Shown here: positions 7,717 to 15,530 of the stretch, one piece after another
Layout of the letters: each line of letters begins with the position of its first letter
How positions within the stretch are numbered: the stretch's first letter is position 1
Assembly (NCBI GenBank): GCA_009363175.1
Contig: CP045205.1
Span: forward strand, 3,782,001-3,846,000
Origin: Citrobacter telavivensis
Lineage (GTDB): Bacteria > Pseudomonadota > Gammaproteobacteria > Enterobacterales > Enterobacteriaceae
DNA: 64,000 nt
Reading direction: 5' to 3'
Made by a program: the position numbers and the translations under genes
The notes under the pieces: generated by a model
Seen by the model: the letters and a program-made list of their open reading frames with translations, nothing else
Told to the model about the DNA's origin: nothing
The model's database searches: none

Positions 7717-9078
7717 ATGAGAAGAATTTCAGTCCGTTCGGTGTTGTTGGCCTCCACTATTGCGATGGCAACCGCCACAACGGCATACGCCGATAGCCAG
7801 TGGGCAGCCGCCACCACTACCTTCCCTGGCAGTATCCGTGCAGGGTCACGGGACGTTCCTGTTAAGCCCGGAGATAAAACTGTCATAGCGATTAAGAGCC
7901 TGCAGGCGGGCACGACCGTCACCCTGCTGAATGGTGCGGAACTCCTGACACCGAAACCATTGACCGCCGACGAGAAGGGAAACCTCACTATTCCGCTAAC
8001 AGTTCCGGTCGATGCTGCTACAGGCCTTCATCCACTCACTGTTATCACGCAAAATCCCGCGAGCGTTTCGCAGGTCATGTTGAAATTGTCCCAAATTGTT
8101 CCCCCGAAAAACACTGAGGCTTTCAGGCTGCAAAAAATTTCCGTCGGTGAGCGAGCTTACCAGTCGGCAATTTCAACCGACGGGAAGCTGTTCGTAACCT
8201 CTGCACGTGGCCCTAATGATGGTAGCCGCCTGATGAGACTGAACGCCGGAACGCTGACTGTCGAAGCGGAGGCTACGCTGCCTAAAGACAAAAAGGGTGA
8301 GCAGATTGGAGTCTTCGGCATCGGTGTTGATAATGTCCATAATCATATCTGGACAACGAACACGCTCGCCGAGACGGTGACCGTCTATGACGCAAAAACG
8401 CTTTCCGTCGTGAAAGTCTTCCCGGAGGGGTCGGTCGTACATCCACGCGATGTGATTATTGATGAAGCCCACAATCGGGCTTATGTCAGCGCAGCACTGA
8501 CCGGTTTTATCGAGGTTTATGATACCAAAACGCTGGAACATATCGGTCAGATGGAGTTCGTGACGAACCGCGGCCGCGACCAGTTTTACAGTACAGACCT
8601 TGCCCTCGACAGTGCCGGTGGGAAACTCTACGGCGTCAGTCGCGATACGCCCTGGGTGGGCTGGATTGATCTCAAAACGGGCAAGAGTACGACGGTGAAA
8701 ATACCTCAGGCGCAAGGTGCTACCGACATCGCTCGCGATCCAGAGACCGGCCGTCTTTACGTCGCTTCCCAGGAGACGAACAATGTCGTGGTTCTTGATG
8801 CGGACGGTAAGGTTCTCGCGGATACTTACATTGGGGCCGGGGGCGTATCTGTCGTCTGGGATCCCGTGACGTCACAGGTTTTCGCCGCCACGCGCGCAGG
8901 CGGAACCGTTGCTGTTCTGAACAAGGATGGCAAACTGGTCGCTAATATCCCGATGGATGATACGCCAAACCACCTGACCGCCGGGCCTGATGGTGCCGTT
9001 TATCTGGTGTCTATGTATGGGACTATCGGGGATAAAACGCAAACAGGCTCAGTGACGAAAATCACTCCCAAAAAATAA
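7717..9078 (+). CDS. Secreted YncE-like beta-propeller protein, probably iron-regulated
   Basis: A 453-residue exported protein. ATG 7717 follows GGAGATAAG and opens a standard signal peptide (MRRISVRS, hydrophobic stretch, cleavage after AYA, residue 25). Residues ~130-453 are a run of YVTN/NHL-type blades (IGVDNVHNHIWTTN, DEAHNRAYVSA, DPETGRLYVASQ, NNVVVLD), as in YncE. Residues 26-125 form an extra N-terminal region not present in the 353-residue E. coli YncE. The Fur box upstream suggests induction under iron limitation. A stem-loop follows the stop. Role in the periplasm is unknown; DNA binding and siderophore-related roles proposed for YncE are not supported by anything visible here. 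Confidence 0.8.
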   Translation: MRRISVRSVLLASTIAMATATTAYADSQWAAATTTFPGSIRAGSRDVPVKPGDKTVIAIKSLQAGTTVTLLNGAELLTPKPLTADEKGNLTIPLTVPVDAATGLHPLTVITQNPASVSQVMLKLSQIVPPKNTEAFRLQKISVGERAYQSAISTDGKLFVTSARGPNDGSRLMRLNAGTLTVEAEATLPKDKKGEQIGVFGIGVDNVHNHIWTTNTLAETVTVYDAKTLSVVKVFPEGSVVHPRDVIIDEAHNRAYVSAALTGFIEVYDTKTLEHIGQMEFVTNRGRDQFYSTDLALDSAGGKLYGVSRDTPWVGWIDLKTGKSTTVKIPQAQGATDIARDPETGRLYVASQETNNVVVLDADGKVLADTYIGAGGVSVVWDPVTSQVFAATRAGGTVAVLNKDGKLVANIPMDDTPNHLTAGPDGAVYLVSMYGTIGDKTQTGSVTKITPKK

Positions 9079-9132
9079 CGGTTTAAAATCCGCTACGCAA
9101 TTCGCGGGCAGGTCAGTCTGGCATTATTATTA

Positions 9133-9159
9133 ACCCCCAACCGCCTTCGGGCTGGGGGT
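9133..9159 (+). terminator. Stem-loop after the YncE-like gene
   Basis: ACCCCCA (9133-9139) pairs with TGGGGGT (9153-9159), with CGCCTTCGGGC making the inner stem and loop. It begins 54 bases after the stop codon. The following ATTAAC is a poor T-run, so termination strength is uncertain. Confidence 0.6.
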
Positions 9160-9359
9160 ATTAACGTTGATTTTATATCGTCAACGCATTACGTTTTTCG
9201 CGCAGTCCCTTCTGTAATATATTCTTTTTCCGTTAATCACCAGAGTGTTAAGACCAGCAATTTCAATGAATATGATTTGTTTTAGAAGACAGTAATTTTA
9301 TCTATTTTTTATAATCAACACATCGGGTTAGATATATTTTTATAACAACTTTATAAGTT

Positions 9360-9388
9360 AAAAAATCTGCCATAATGACAGATTTTTT
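9360..9388 (-). terminator. Intrinsic terminator of yeeN
   Basis: AAAAAATCTG (9360-9369) pairs with CAGATTTTTT (9379-9388). On the minus strand this gives a 10-bp stem followed by a T-run starting 9 bases after the yeeN stop codon. The flanking space 9160-9359 is A+T-rich with no feature I recognise. Confidence 0.75.
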
Positions 9389-9397
9389 GATTTCTAA

Positions 9398-10114
9398 TTA
9401 GAGATTTGCAACGTTATGATATACTTTTTGAACATCATCGTCATCTTCAAGGGCATCAACAAGTCCTTCAAAGATTTCTAAATCTTCTGGCGAAAGTTCA
9501 ACTTCTGATTGAGCAATCATCTCTAATTCTGTTGTTGAAAATTCGGTAATTCCAGCTGCTTTTAGCGCTGCAATGCCTTTGTGAAGGTCTGAGGATTCTG
9601 TATAAACAACAATGTTTCCTTCATCTTCGGTTACATCACGAACATTAACTTCTGCATCAAGCAAAATTTCAAAAATATGGTCAGGGTCTGTTCCTTTAAA
9701 TACAATCACTCCAGTATTGTCAAACATATAGCTGACAGCACCTGCCGCTCCGATATTCCCGCCTTTTTTATTGAAAATTGAGCGAACATTAGCAATCGTA
9801 CGGTTAACATTTGACGTCAACGTTTCAGCGATAATCATTGAACCATTGGGTCCAAAGCCTTCGTAACGTCCTTGTACGAACGTTTCATCGCCGCCACCTT
9901 TGGCTTTATCAATGGCTTTATCAATAACGTGTTTTGGGACTTGTGCTTGCTTCGCACGTTCAATAACGAATTTTAAAGATGAGTTTAATTCTGGGTCTGG
10001 TTCACCTTGTTTAGCAGCAGCATAGATTTCGACACCGAATTTTGCATATACTTTAGACGTCGCACCGTCTTTAGCCGTTTTTTTAGCAACAATATTGGCC
10101 CATTTACGTCCCAC
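9398..10114 (-). CDS. yeeN: YebC/PmpR-family protein YeeN
   Basis: A 238-residue member of the YebC/TACO1 family; recent work on the family supports a role in translation of difficult (for example proline-rich) stretches, while older annotation calls it a transcriptional regulator. The signature GRKWANIVAKKTAKDG opens the protein and the conserved core GGGDETFVQGRYEGFGPNGSM is near residues 75-95. It is nearly identical to E. coli YeeN in length and sequence as I recall it. The start is GTG 10114, preceded by GAGGAG. The gene is clearly more A+T-rich than its neighbours and resembles Gram-positive YebC proteins, suggesting old transfer from a Firmicute. It has its own terminator and stands alone. 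Confidence 0.88.
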   Translation of the reverse strand: MGRKWANIVAKKTAKDGATSKVYAKFGVEIYAAAKQGEPDPELNSSLKFVIERAKQAQVPKHVIDKAIDKAKGGGDETFVQGRYEGFGPNGSMIIAETLTSNVNRTIANVRSIFNKKGGNIGAAGAVSYMFDNTGVIVFKGTDPDHIFEILLDAEVNVRDVTEDEGNIVVYTESSDLHKGIAALKAAGITEFSTTELEMIAQSEVELSPEDLEIFEGLVDALEDDDDVQKVYHNVANL

Positions 10115-10458
10115 TGGAATGGTCTCCTCAAAAATTTATTTACATTACTGGCAGATTAATAACCTGCATTCTTTTCCGCCATATTATATCATGATATGTA
10201 AATTCTCGTCTATGAGAAATAAAAACATCCGCACCTCACAGAATGTTACTTTAATTTTATCAAAAGTTAACATTGTGGCTGATCTATTCCCGTATTTTCT
10301 TCTGGTTCGTTTGTTTTTATTCTCAATAATTGAACCGCAGCAAAAATACATAAGACAAGAGAGACAAAAGTGATAATCCAGACAGACACCGATTATTAAC
10401 GTTGAGCGAAAGCAGACATCAGTGATTTTCACTCACTGCAAAAAGGCCCCGACGACAG
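10115..10458. other. A+T-rich intergenic region
   Basis: This 344-base spacer separates the start of yeeN from the 3' end of the second hxlR-type gene. Apart from the yeeN ribosome-binding site (10123-10128 region, GAGGAG on the minus strand) and presumed promoter, no RNA gene or convincing coding frame is visible; the open frames here lack start signals and have poor composition. Confidence 0.4.
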
Positions 10459-10785
10459 CTAAACCTCGCGTTTTTCCGCCCATTTCAACATTGCATCAAG
10501 GGCCGGGCACAGCGCCTGCCCCCACTCGGTCAGGCGATATTCCACCTTCGGTGGCACTTGCGGGTACACCGTACGTGATACGATGCCGTCAGCTTCCAGT
10601 TGCCGCAGTTGCTGCGCCAGCATCTTCTGTGAAATACCGGGGATCAGTTTTTCAAAATCAGAATAGCGTTGTACCTTTCCATCGAACAGATGAAAAAGAA
10701 TGATTAATTTCCAACGACCTTCCAACAGTCGCAGCACGTGCTCCACACCGCTTGCGGCAGATTCTGGAGTATATAACTTACTCAT
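10459..10785 (-). CDS. HxlR-family winged-helix regulator
   Basis: A 108-residue HxlR-type regulator (LEGRWKLIILFHLFDG, then SQKMLAQQLRQLEADGIVSRTVY and VPPKVEYRLTEWG). It lacks the N-terminal cysteine seen in the 3212 paralogue, so it may respond to a ligand rather than to thiol chemistry. It is divergent from an NTF2-like gene and an SDR gene across 90 bases, which it probably regulates. GTACT occurs twice in that gap (about 10814 and 10850) and could be part of an operator; no perfect palindrome is visible. Confidence 0.83.
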   Translation of the reverse strand: MSKLYTPESAASGVEHVLRLLEGRWKLIILFHLFDGKVQRYSDFEKLIPGISQKMLAQQLRQLEADGIVSRTVYPQVPPKVEYRLTEWGQALCPALDAMLKWAEKREV

Positions 10786-10875
10786 AATTCAGTGGCTCAC
10801 TTTTTAGTGCGTACTTGTTAATTTCACAGTCTATGTTGAAAATGCCCGTACTGTAAATAACAGGAGTAAAGAGCC

Positions 10876-11202
10876 ATGTCATTAGCCCTACCGCATGCTA
10901 TTTCAGACTATTTCTCGATCAGTAACGGTGCAGATATTGCCAACGTTAAGCACTGTTTTACTGTTGATGCTGTCGTGACAGACGAAGGTAAAACTCACAA
11001 GGGACACGCAGCGATCGAGGCATGGCAACGTGCCGCACAGGCCGCGTTTGACTACAGCGTTGAGCCGGTTAAGTTTATCACTGAAGGTCACCGGGTGACG
11101 GTCACTTCAAACGTCGTCGGTAATTTTCCCGGCAGCCCGGTCACGCTTGAACATGTCTTCGGCCTGGTCGGCGACAAGATCAACACGCTGGAGATTATCT
11201 GA
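10876..11202 (+). CDS. NTF2-like / SnoaL-like small protein
   Basis: A 108-residue protein with the cone-shaped NTF2-like fold pattern: an initial helix (ISDYFSISNGADIANVKHCF), the strand TVDAVVTDEGKTHKGHAAIEAW and the C-terminal EHVFGLVGDKINTLEI. GGAGTAAAG precedes ATG 10876. Its stop codon overlaps the SDR start (TGATG), indicating translational coupling. NTF2-like partners of SDR enzymes often act as small isomerases, dehydratases or ligand-binding accessory proteins; the exact role is not visible. Confidence 0.75.
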   Translation: MSLALPHAISDYFSISNGADIANVKHCFTVDAVVTDEGKTHKGHAAIEAWQRAAQAAFDYSVEPVKFITEGHRVTVTSNVVGNFPGSPVTLEHVFGLVGDKINTLEII

Positions 11203-11981
11203 TGTCGTTAGATCTTGATTTTCAGGATAAACGCATACTGGTTACTGCAGGTACCAAAGGCGTCGGCAAAGCGGTCGTTGAATTATTTAAGCAACTGGGT
11301 GCCAGGGTGTTAACCACCGCGCGTCATGTGCCCACAGAATGTTTCGCAGACGCCTTCGTAGCGGCGGACCTGACCACCGTCAACGGATGTGCCGTGGTAG
11401 TGGAAGCCGTTCACAAGCATCTGGGGGGTGTCGACGCCATCATCCATGTTGCTGGCGGTTCAACCTCGCCTGCCGGAGGCTTTGCCGCGCTGGGCGAAAC
11501 AGAGTGGCAGCAGGAACTCAACCTGAATCTGTTACCCGCGGTGCGCTTAGATCGTGCGCTGTTGCCTGGGATGCTGGCGCAGGGTAGCGGGGTTATTATT
11601 CACGTGACATCTATCCAGCGTGAACTGCCGTTACCAGAATCAACCACCGGTTATGCGGCGGCAAAAGCTGCGCTGTCGGCGTACAGCAAAAGCCTGTCGA
11701 AAGAGGTATCCCCGAAAGGGATTCGTGTCGTGCGTGTTGCGCCCGGTTGGATCGAAACCGAAGCTTCAGTCGCGATGGCGCAGCGACTGGCGAAGCAGGC
11801 GGGAACGGATTACGAAGGCGGTAAGCAGATAATCATGAATGCTCTCGGTGGTATTCCTCTTGGTCGTCCGTCAAAGCCCATCGAGGTTGCGAAACTCATT
11901 TCCTTCCTTGCGTCATCTCATGCAGCCGCCATCACCGGCACCGAATATGTCATTGATGGTGGTACCATCCCAACGGTGTAA
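11202..11981 (+). CDS. SDR-family oxidoreductase
   Basis: A 259-residue SDR. The nucleotide-binding motif is the variant TAGTKGVG (residues ~14-21), HVAGG takes the NNAG position, and the active site shows as TSIQRE (Ser) and YAAAK (Tyr/Lys, ~155). ITGTEYVIDGG ends the protein. It is coupled to the NTF2-like gene by a one-base overlap and is divergent from an HxlR regulator. Such trios are widespread in Enterobacteriaceae and usually annotated only as oxidoreductase. Confidence 0.83.
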   Translation: MSLDLDFQDKRILVTAGTKGVGKAVVELFKQLGARVLTTARHVPTECFADAFVAADLTTVNGCAVVVEAVHKHLGGVDAIIHVAGGSTSPAGGFAALGETEWQQELNLNLLPAVRLDRALLPGMLAQGSGVIIHVTSIQRELPLPESTTGYAAAKAALSAYSKSLSKEVSPKGIRVVRVAPGWIETEASVAMAQRLAKQAGTDYEGGKQIIMNALGGIPLGRPSKPIEVAKLISFLASSHAAAITGTEYVIDGGTIPTV

Positions 11982-11987
11982 TCATGC

Positions 11988-12022
11988 ATCTTAATCAGCT
12001 CATATTATGAGCTGATTAAGAT
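11988..12022. terminator. Perfect 16-bp hairpin after the SDR gene
   Basis: The 16 bases 11988-12003 are mirrored exactly at 12007-12022 around a 3-base loop (ATT), beginning 7 bases after the SDR stop codon. The position suggests a terminator, but no T-run follows on either strand, so it may instead protect the mRNA 3' end or be a mobile-element remnant. Confidence 0.5.
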
Positions 12023-12085
12023 CAGCCAGAGGCAGAAAATAATTAATCATAATGTCCCTTTTAGCAAAAAGCTGGCACGCACTCT

Positions 12086-12120
12086 ACGTTGAAGGTCCGC
12101 TGTGAGCGAGGTACGGACGT
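12086..12120 (+). repeat. Junction repeat, copy B (second half)
   Basis: AAGGTCCGCTGTGAGCGAGG at 12092-12111 matches AAGGTCCGCTGTGATCGAGG of copy D (20073-20092). Only a weak trace of the first half (GCTGGCACG, 12071-12079) remains. It lies in the gene-free stretch between the SDR gene and the A+T-rich membrane-protein gene. Confidence 0.55.
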
Positions 12121-12268
12121 AAAACTGATTGAAAATTTTTGGAGAGAATGGTTTGATTAACCTAGGAAGAATTTACATCCGCCTGACGTTTCTCTACCAA
12201 TAATGTTTTTTGTGTACAGCAACAAATACTCGAAAAATAGAAATCGACGAAGTGAATAAAATGGAGAT

Positions 12269-12343
12269 ATGATGGTTGTCCCAGAGTTTGTAAATGAAGA
12301 TCGACAGTGGTTTTCTCCAAATAGCCAACCTACGTTTAACTAG
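12269..12343 (+). pseudogene. Truncated copy of the 17193-type gene (N-terminus only)
   Basis: A 24-codon frame (MMVVPEFVNEDRQWF, then a short divergent tail and stop) that aligns with the first residues of the protein at 17193 (MFTPEFINEERGEFF): PEF, NE and R are shared at the same spacing. It is preceded by a GGAGATAT ribosome-binding-like sequence. It appears to be the surviving 5' end of a paralogue whose remainder was replaced by the membrane-protein gene starting 17 bases further on. It could still be translated as a leader peptide. Confidence 0.5.
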
Positions 12344-12360
12344 AAAAAGAGTTATTCAAT

Positions 12361-13320
12361 ATGACTAATGAGAAAATTAATACAGAATCCTTCAAAAAAC
12401 TTTTAGCTGAGTTTGATTCAAGTGATAATGCTAACTACAGATATTCGAATGAGAAATCCACCAAGCAGATTATCAAAGACATACGAGATGCTGTTTTATT
12501 TATTAAAAATGAAAGTGAAAATAAAAAATACAATGAACAATGGAACTCTTCCATTACGCTTAACACATTAGCCATTGTAGCAATATTGATATTTATATTT
12601 TCTACATCCAATAGCTCTGATTCTGAATTTATTGAAACACTAAAATTACCCGCATACATTATATCAATTATGTTATCAACAATATGGATCGGAATTAATA
12701 TTGAAAGAACATTAATGTTCAAGGAGCTTTGGAAGTTCAAAACAACAAAAATCATACTATCCCTGTCATTCACAGGGTTAATTGTATATTGCACCGCTGA
12801 GGCATCCGCAATAATAAATGATGTATTTAATATTGATCCATCATTTTTTCCTTTTACAAGAAGTTTTCTTGTTGCTTATCTTTTCTTCAAAAAAATTTCT
12901 ATTCTTGTTTACCTGCTGGCTATTGTAGGTGTTGTTTGCATAATAAATATCATTTCTTACTTTAAGTTAAAATGGGACGGAAATAGTGATTTTAGATTTC
13001 CCATTGGGGCACTCATTTATATAATCTTTACATGTATATTTAGTTACTTTGCTTTGGGGTGGGTTTATAGTAATTTCAATGATGATGTACTTAATAAAAA
13101 AGTATATTCATTAGCCCATCAACTGGATTTTAACCAAAAAAATCCGTGTTCAAATTTACAAGACTTTGAAGTAAGCGTGATTTTTCTTGGACCAAATCAG
13201 GAAAAAGTACTCGTTGACTTCAATAAAGAAGAAATGTTAACAGCCTCCAGTTTTCTTGAGGGGATATACTGGTACACATATGACAAAAACGAATTAAAGA
13301 TCTTACAATGCTTACATTGA
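12361..13320 (+). CDS. Unrecognised A+T-rich multi-pass membrane protein
   Basis: A 319-residue protein I do not recognise. About 60 hydrophilic, lysine/asparagine-rich N-terminal residues precede five predicted transmembrane segments (about residues 65-82, 95-114, 129-147, 180-201 and 213-235), and an ~80-residue soluble C-terminal domain contains two cysteines. The base composition is much more A+T-rich than the flanking DNA, a strong sign of recent transfer. It follows a truncated copy of another gene and is bracketed by two copies of the junction repeat (12086 and 13457). No clear ribosome-binding site precedes ATG 12361 other than AAAAAGAG. Immunity, signalling or defence roles are all possible. 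Confidence 0.7.
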   Translation: MTNEKINTESFKKLLAEFDSSDNANYRYSNEKSTKQIIKDIRDAVLFIKNESENKKYNEQWNSSITLNTLAIVAILIFIFSTSNSSDSEFIETLKLPAYIISIMLSTIWIGINIERTLMFKELWKFKTTKIILSLSFTGLIVYCTAEASAIINDVFNIDPSFFPFTRSFLVAYLFFKKISILVYLLAIVGVVCIINIISYFKLKWDGNSDFRFPIGALIYIIFTCIFSYFALGWVYSNFNDDVLNKKVYSLAHQLDFNQKNPCSNLQDFEVSVIFLGPNQEKVLVDFNKEEMLTASSFLEGIYWYTYDKNELKILQCLH

Positions 13321-13456
13321 TGAATGGTAAACAGCCCACATTGCTGTAAATATACCCTTTTTAGTTCTGTCCACTTTTTGAACTCCCGGCCAGATAATGT
13401 TGTAGTATGAGGCGAATGTCATGGTGTTGCTCAATAGTTGAGGAGCAAACTATTAA

Positions 13457-13536
13457 CAGCGACGTCCGCTCCTGGCACTGTGCGGACCTTGCGGCACCTC
13501 AGGCAGTCAGCTCAGTGCCAGGAGCGGACGTTGCTG
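13457..13536. repeat. Junction repeat, copy C, as a long inverted pair
   Basis: Bases 13457-13480 and 13513-13536 form a 24-bp inverted repeat with a single mismatch; each arm contains the core GTCCGCTCCTGGCACTG. The left arm continues TGCGGAC (13481-13487), completing the internal hairpin seen in the other copies. It lies in the gene-free stretch 13321-13659 between the membrane-protein gene and the interrupted DHFR-like gene; nothing else is recognisable there. Confidence 0.75.
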
Positions 13537-13659
13537 ACCCTTAGATCTATTGTCAATTAGGGTGGAGCACATACCGCAAAACATCGATTGGCTACACATT
13601 CGCAGAAATGCAGCCGTTCGGAGGTTTTTTTCCTCTTACAGAATTATCAGAACCTTGCA

Positions 13660-13827
13660 TTATTGATTTCGTTTCACCTCGTATCGCAGACACACTACGC
13701 CCGACGGGAAAACTTTACTATTCACCAGCATGAGTGAGGTTCTGTCTTTTATGTTTTTGAACAAGGGAATACCTTGCCCCAGCAGAATCGGATTGACGAA
13801 TAGCCAATACTCATCAATAAGGTTTTC
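13660..13827 (-). pseudogene. DHFR-like reductase, 3' part (split by IS3)
   Basis: The C-terminal 55 codons of the gene that begins at 15505. Read on the minus strand they encode ENLIDEYWLFVNPILLGQG and IPLFKNIKDRTSLMLVNSK, ending at TAA 13662-13660; this is the end of the RibD/DHFR-like fold (compare YyaP). IS3 lies between the two parts. Removing IS3 and one copy of its TTC target duplication restores one uninterrupted frame of 194 codons, so the insertion is the only lesion I can see. Confidence 0.85.
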
Positions 13828-13892
13828 TGATCTTACCCAGCAATAGTGGACACGCGGCTAAGTGAGTAAACTCTCAGTCAGAGGTGACTCAC

Positions 13893-14192
13893 ATGACAAA
13901 AACAGTATCAACCAGTAAAAAACCCCGTAAACAGCATTCGCCTGAATTTCGCAGTGAAGCCCTGAAGCTTGCTGAACGCATCGGTGTTACTGCCGCAGCC
14001 CGTGAACTCAGCCTGTATGAATCACAGCTCTACAACTGGCGCAGTAAACAGCAAAATCAGCAGACGTCTTCTGAACGTGAACTGGAGATGTCTACCGAGA
14101 TTGCACGTCTCAAACGCCAGCTGGCAGAACGGGATGAAGAGCTGGCTATCCTCCAAAAGGCCGCGACATACTTCGCGAAGCGCCTGAAATGA
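13893..14192 (+). CDS. insE: IS3 OrfA (InsE)
   Basis: A 99-residue protein with an N-terminal helix-turn-helix (SPEFRSEALKLAERIGVTAA) and a C-terminal leucine-zipper-like coiled coil (residues ~55-90). It binds the IS3 ends and regulates transposition. I use ATG 13893; an in-frame GTG lies 9 bases upstream. It overlaps insF by 4 bases (ATGA), and the InsEF fusion transposase is made by -1 frameshifting near the A-run at 14155-14158 in this family. Confidence 0.93.
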   Translation: MTKTVSTSKKPRKQHSPEFRSEALKLAERIGVTAAARELSLYESQLYNWRSKQQNQQTSSERELEMSTEIARLKRQLAERDEELAILQKAATYFAKRLK

Positions 14193-15055
14193 AGTATGTC
14201 TTTATTGAAAAACATCAGGCTGAGTTCAGCATCAAAGCAATGTGCCGCGTGCTCCGGGTGGCCCGCAGCGGCTGGTATACGTGGTGTCAGCGGCGGACAA
14301 GGATAAGCACGCGTCAGCAGTTCCGCCAACACTGCGACAGCGTTGTCCTCGCGGCTTTTACCCGGTCAAAACAGCGTTACGGTGCCCCACGCCTGACGGA
14401 TGAACTGCGTGCTCAGGGTTACCCCTTTAACGTAAAAACCGTGGCGGCAAGCCTGCGCCGTCAGGGACTGAGGGCAAAGGCCTCCCGGAAGTTCAGCCCG
14501 GTCAGCTACCGCGCACACGGCCTGCCTGTGTCAGAAAATCTGTTGGAGCAGGATTTTTACGCCAGTGGCCCGAACCAGAAGTGGGCAGGAGACATCACGT
14601 ACTTACGTACAGATGAAGGCTGGCTGTATCTGGCAGTGGTCATTGACCTGTGGTCACGTGCCGTTATTGGCTGGTCAATGTCGCCACGCATGACGGCGCA
14701 ACTGGCCTGCGATGCCCTGCAGATGGCGCTGTGGCGGCGTAAGAGGCCCCGGAACGTTATCGTTCACACTGACCGTGGAGGCCAGTACTGTTCAGCAGAT
14801 TATCAGGCGCAACTGAAGCGGCATAATCTGCGTGGAAGTATGAGCGCAAAAGGTTGCTGCTACGATAATGCCTGCGTGGAAAGCTTCTTTCATTCGCTGA
14901 AAGTGGAATGTATCCATGGAGAACACTTTATCAGCCGGGAAATAATGCGGGCAACGGTATTTAATTATATCGAATGTGATTACAATCGGTGGCGGCGGCA
15001 CAGTTGGTGTGGCGGCCTCAGTCCGGAACAATTTGAAAACCAGAACCTCGCTTAG
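14189..15055 (+). CDS. insF: IS3 OrfB (InsF), DDE integrase domain
   Basis: A 288-residue protein carrying the retroviral-type integrase core. The acidic triad is visible as WAGDITYL (D), VHTDRGGQY (D) and the E of NACVESFFHSLK, with the expected D-D-35-E spacing. The HTH_21 region (RYGAPRLTDELRAQG) precedes it. It is active as the C-terminal part of the InsEF fusion. No stop or frameshift is visible. Confidence 0.93.
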   Translation: MKYVFIEKHQAEFSIKAMCRVLRVARSGWYTWCQRRTRISTRQQFRQHCDSVVLAAFTRSKQRYGAPRLTDELRAQGYPFNVKTVAASLRRQGLRAKASRKFSPVSYRAHGLPVSENLLEQDFYASGPNQKWAGDITYLRTDEGWLYLAVVIDLWSRAVIGWSMSPRMTAQLACDALQMALWRRKRPRNVIVHTDRGGQYCSADYQAQLKRHNLRGSMSAKGCCYDNACVESFFHSLKVECIHGEHFISREIMRATVFNYIECDYNRWRRHSWCGGLSPEQFENQNLA

Positions 15056-15085
15056 GCCTGTGTCCATATTACGTGGGTAGGATCA

Positions 15086-15505
15086 TTCCACCATTAGCGA
15101 GTGAGTAGCTGAAGGACTGCCAAACATTAAAATTTCGCTGCCCTCGTTACGCTTGAGCTTGCTGATTTCGTCGCTTAAATTGCGACTGATAATTTGCGTA
15201 TTAGGGTGATTTTTTTCCAACAGGGTTTTCGACAACACCACTTTGTGGGCAGATTTATACCAACGCGAATGCGCATGGTCATGCGGACTGGCGTCAGGCT
15301 TATCGGCAGCAGTTGGCCAGTACGACTCCATCATCTGGTAGGTGGTGCGCCCATATAAGGCGGTGTCGGTCTGTTGAATCCGCTGCTCCACGAATTCAAA
15401 CAAATCGGGGCTTATGCTTATCCAGGCCAGACTCGCTGGGCCCTCAGCGGTAGAAGCTACAAAACCATCCAGCGACACATGGACAAAAGAAACTATTTTT
15501 CTCAT
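15086..15505 (-). pseudogene. DHFR-like reductase, 5' part (split by IS3)
   Basis: The first 140 codons of a dihydrofolate-reductase-fold protein (RibD C-terminal domain family). It starts at ATG 15505 (MRKIVSFVHVSLDGFVAS) after AAGAGA; MSLDGF-type openings and LYGRTTYQMMESYWP are typical. The frame stops at the IS3 junction, where TGA of the IS end follows the last codon. The missing C-terminus is at 13660-13827. A fragment of an SRPBCC-type gene lies 25 bases upstream on the same strand; the two are often neighbours. Confidence 0.85.
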
Positions 15506-15530
15506 GATTTTCTCTTTGATTAAGTTTTGA

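Larger units (their letters stand above)
13828..15085 (+). mobile_element. IS3, complete
   Basis: Exactly 1258 bp, the published length of IS3. The left end begins TGATCTTACCCAGCAATAGT and the right end is the imperfect inverse, beginning TGATCCTACCCACGTAATAT on the minus strand. A 3-bp target duplication TTC flanks it (13825-13827 and 15086-15088). Both reading frames are intact, so the element is potentially active and is likely a recent arrival. Confidence 0.95.

Noticed and set aside
10095..10432. Small frames on both strands between yeeN and the second hxlR-type gene
   Set aside because: They are open because the region is A+T-rich with few in-frame stops by chance; no start signals or conserved sequence seen.
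11096..11106. GTGACGGTCAC as a possible matS site
   Set aside because: It has 11 rather than 13 bases and lies inside a coding region; it does not fit GTGACRNYGTCAC.
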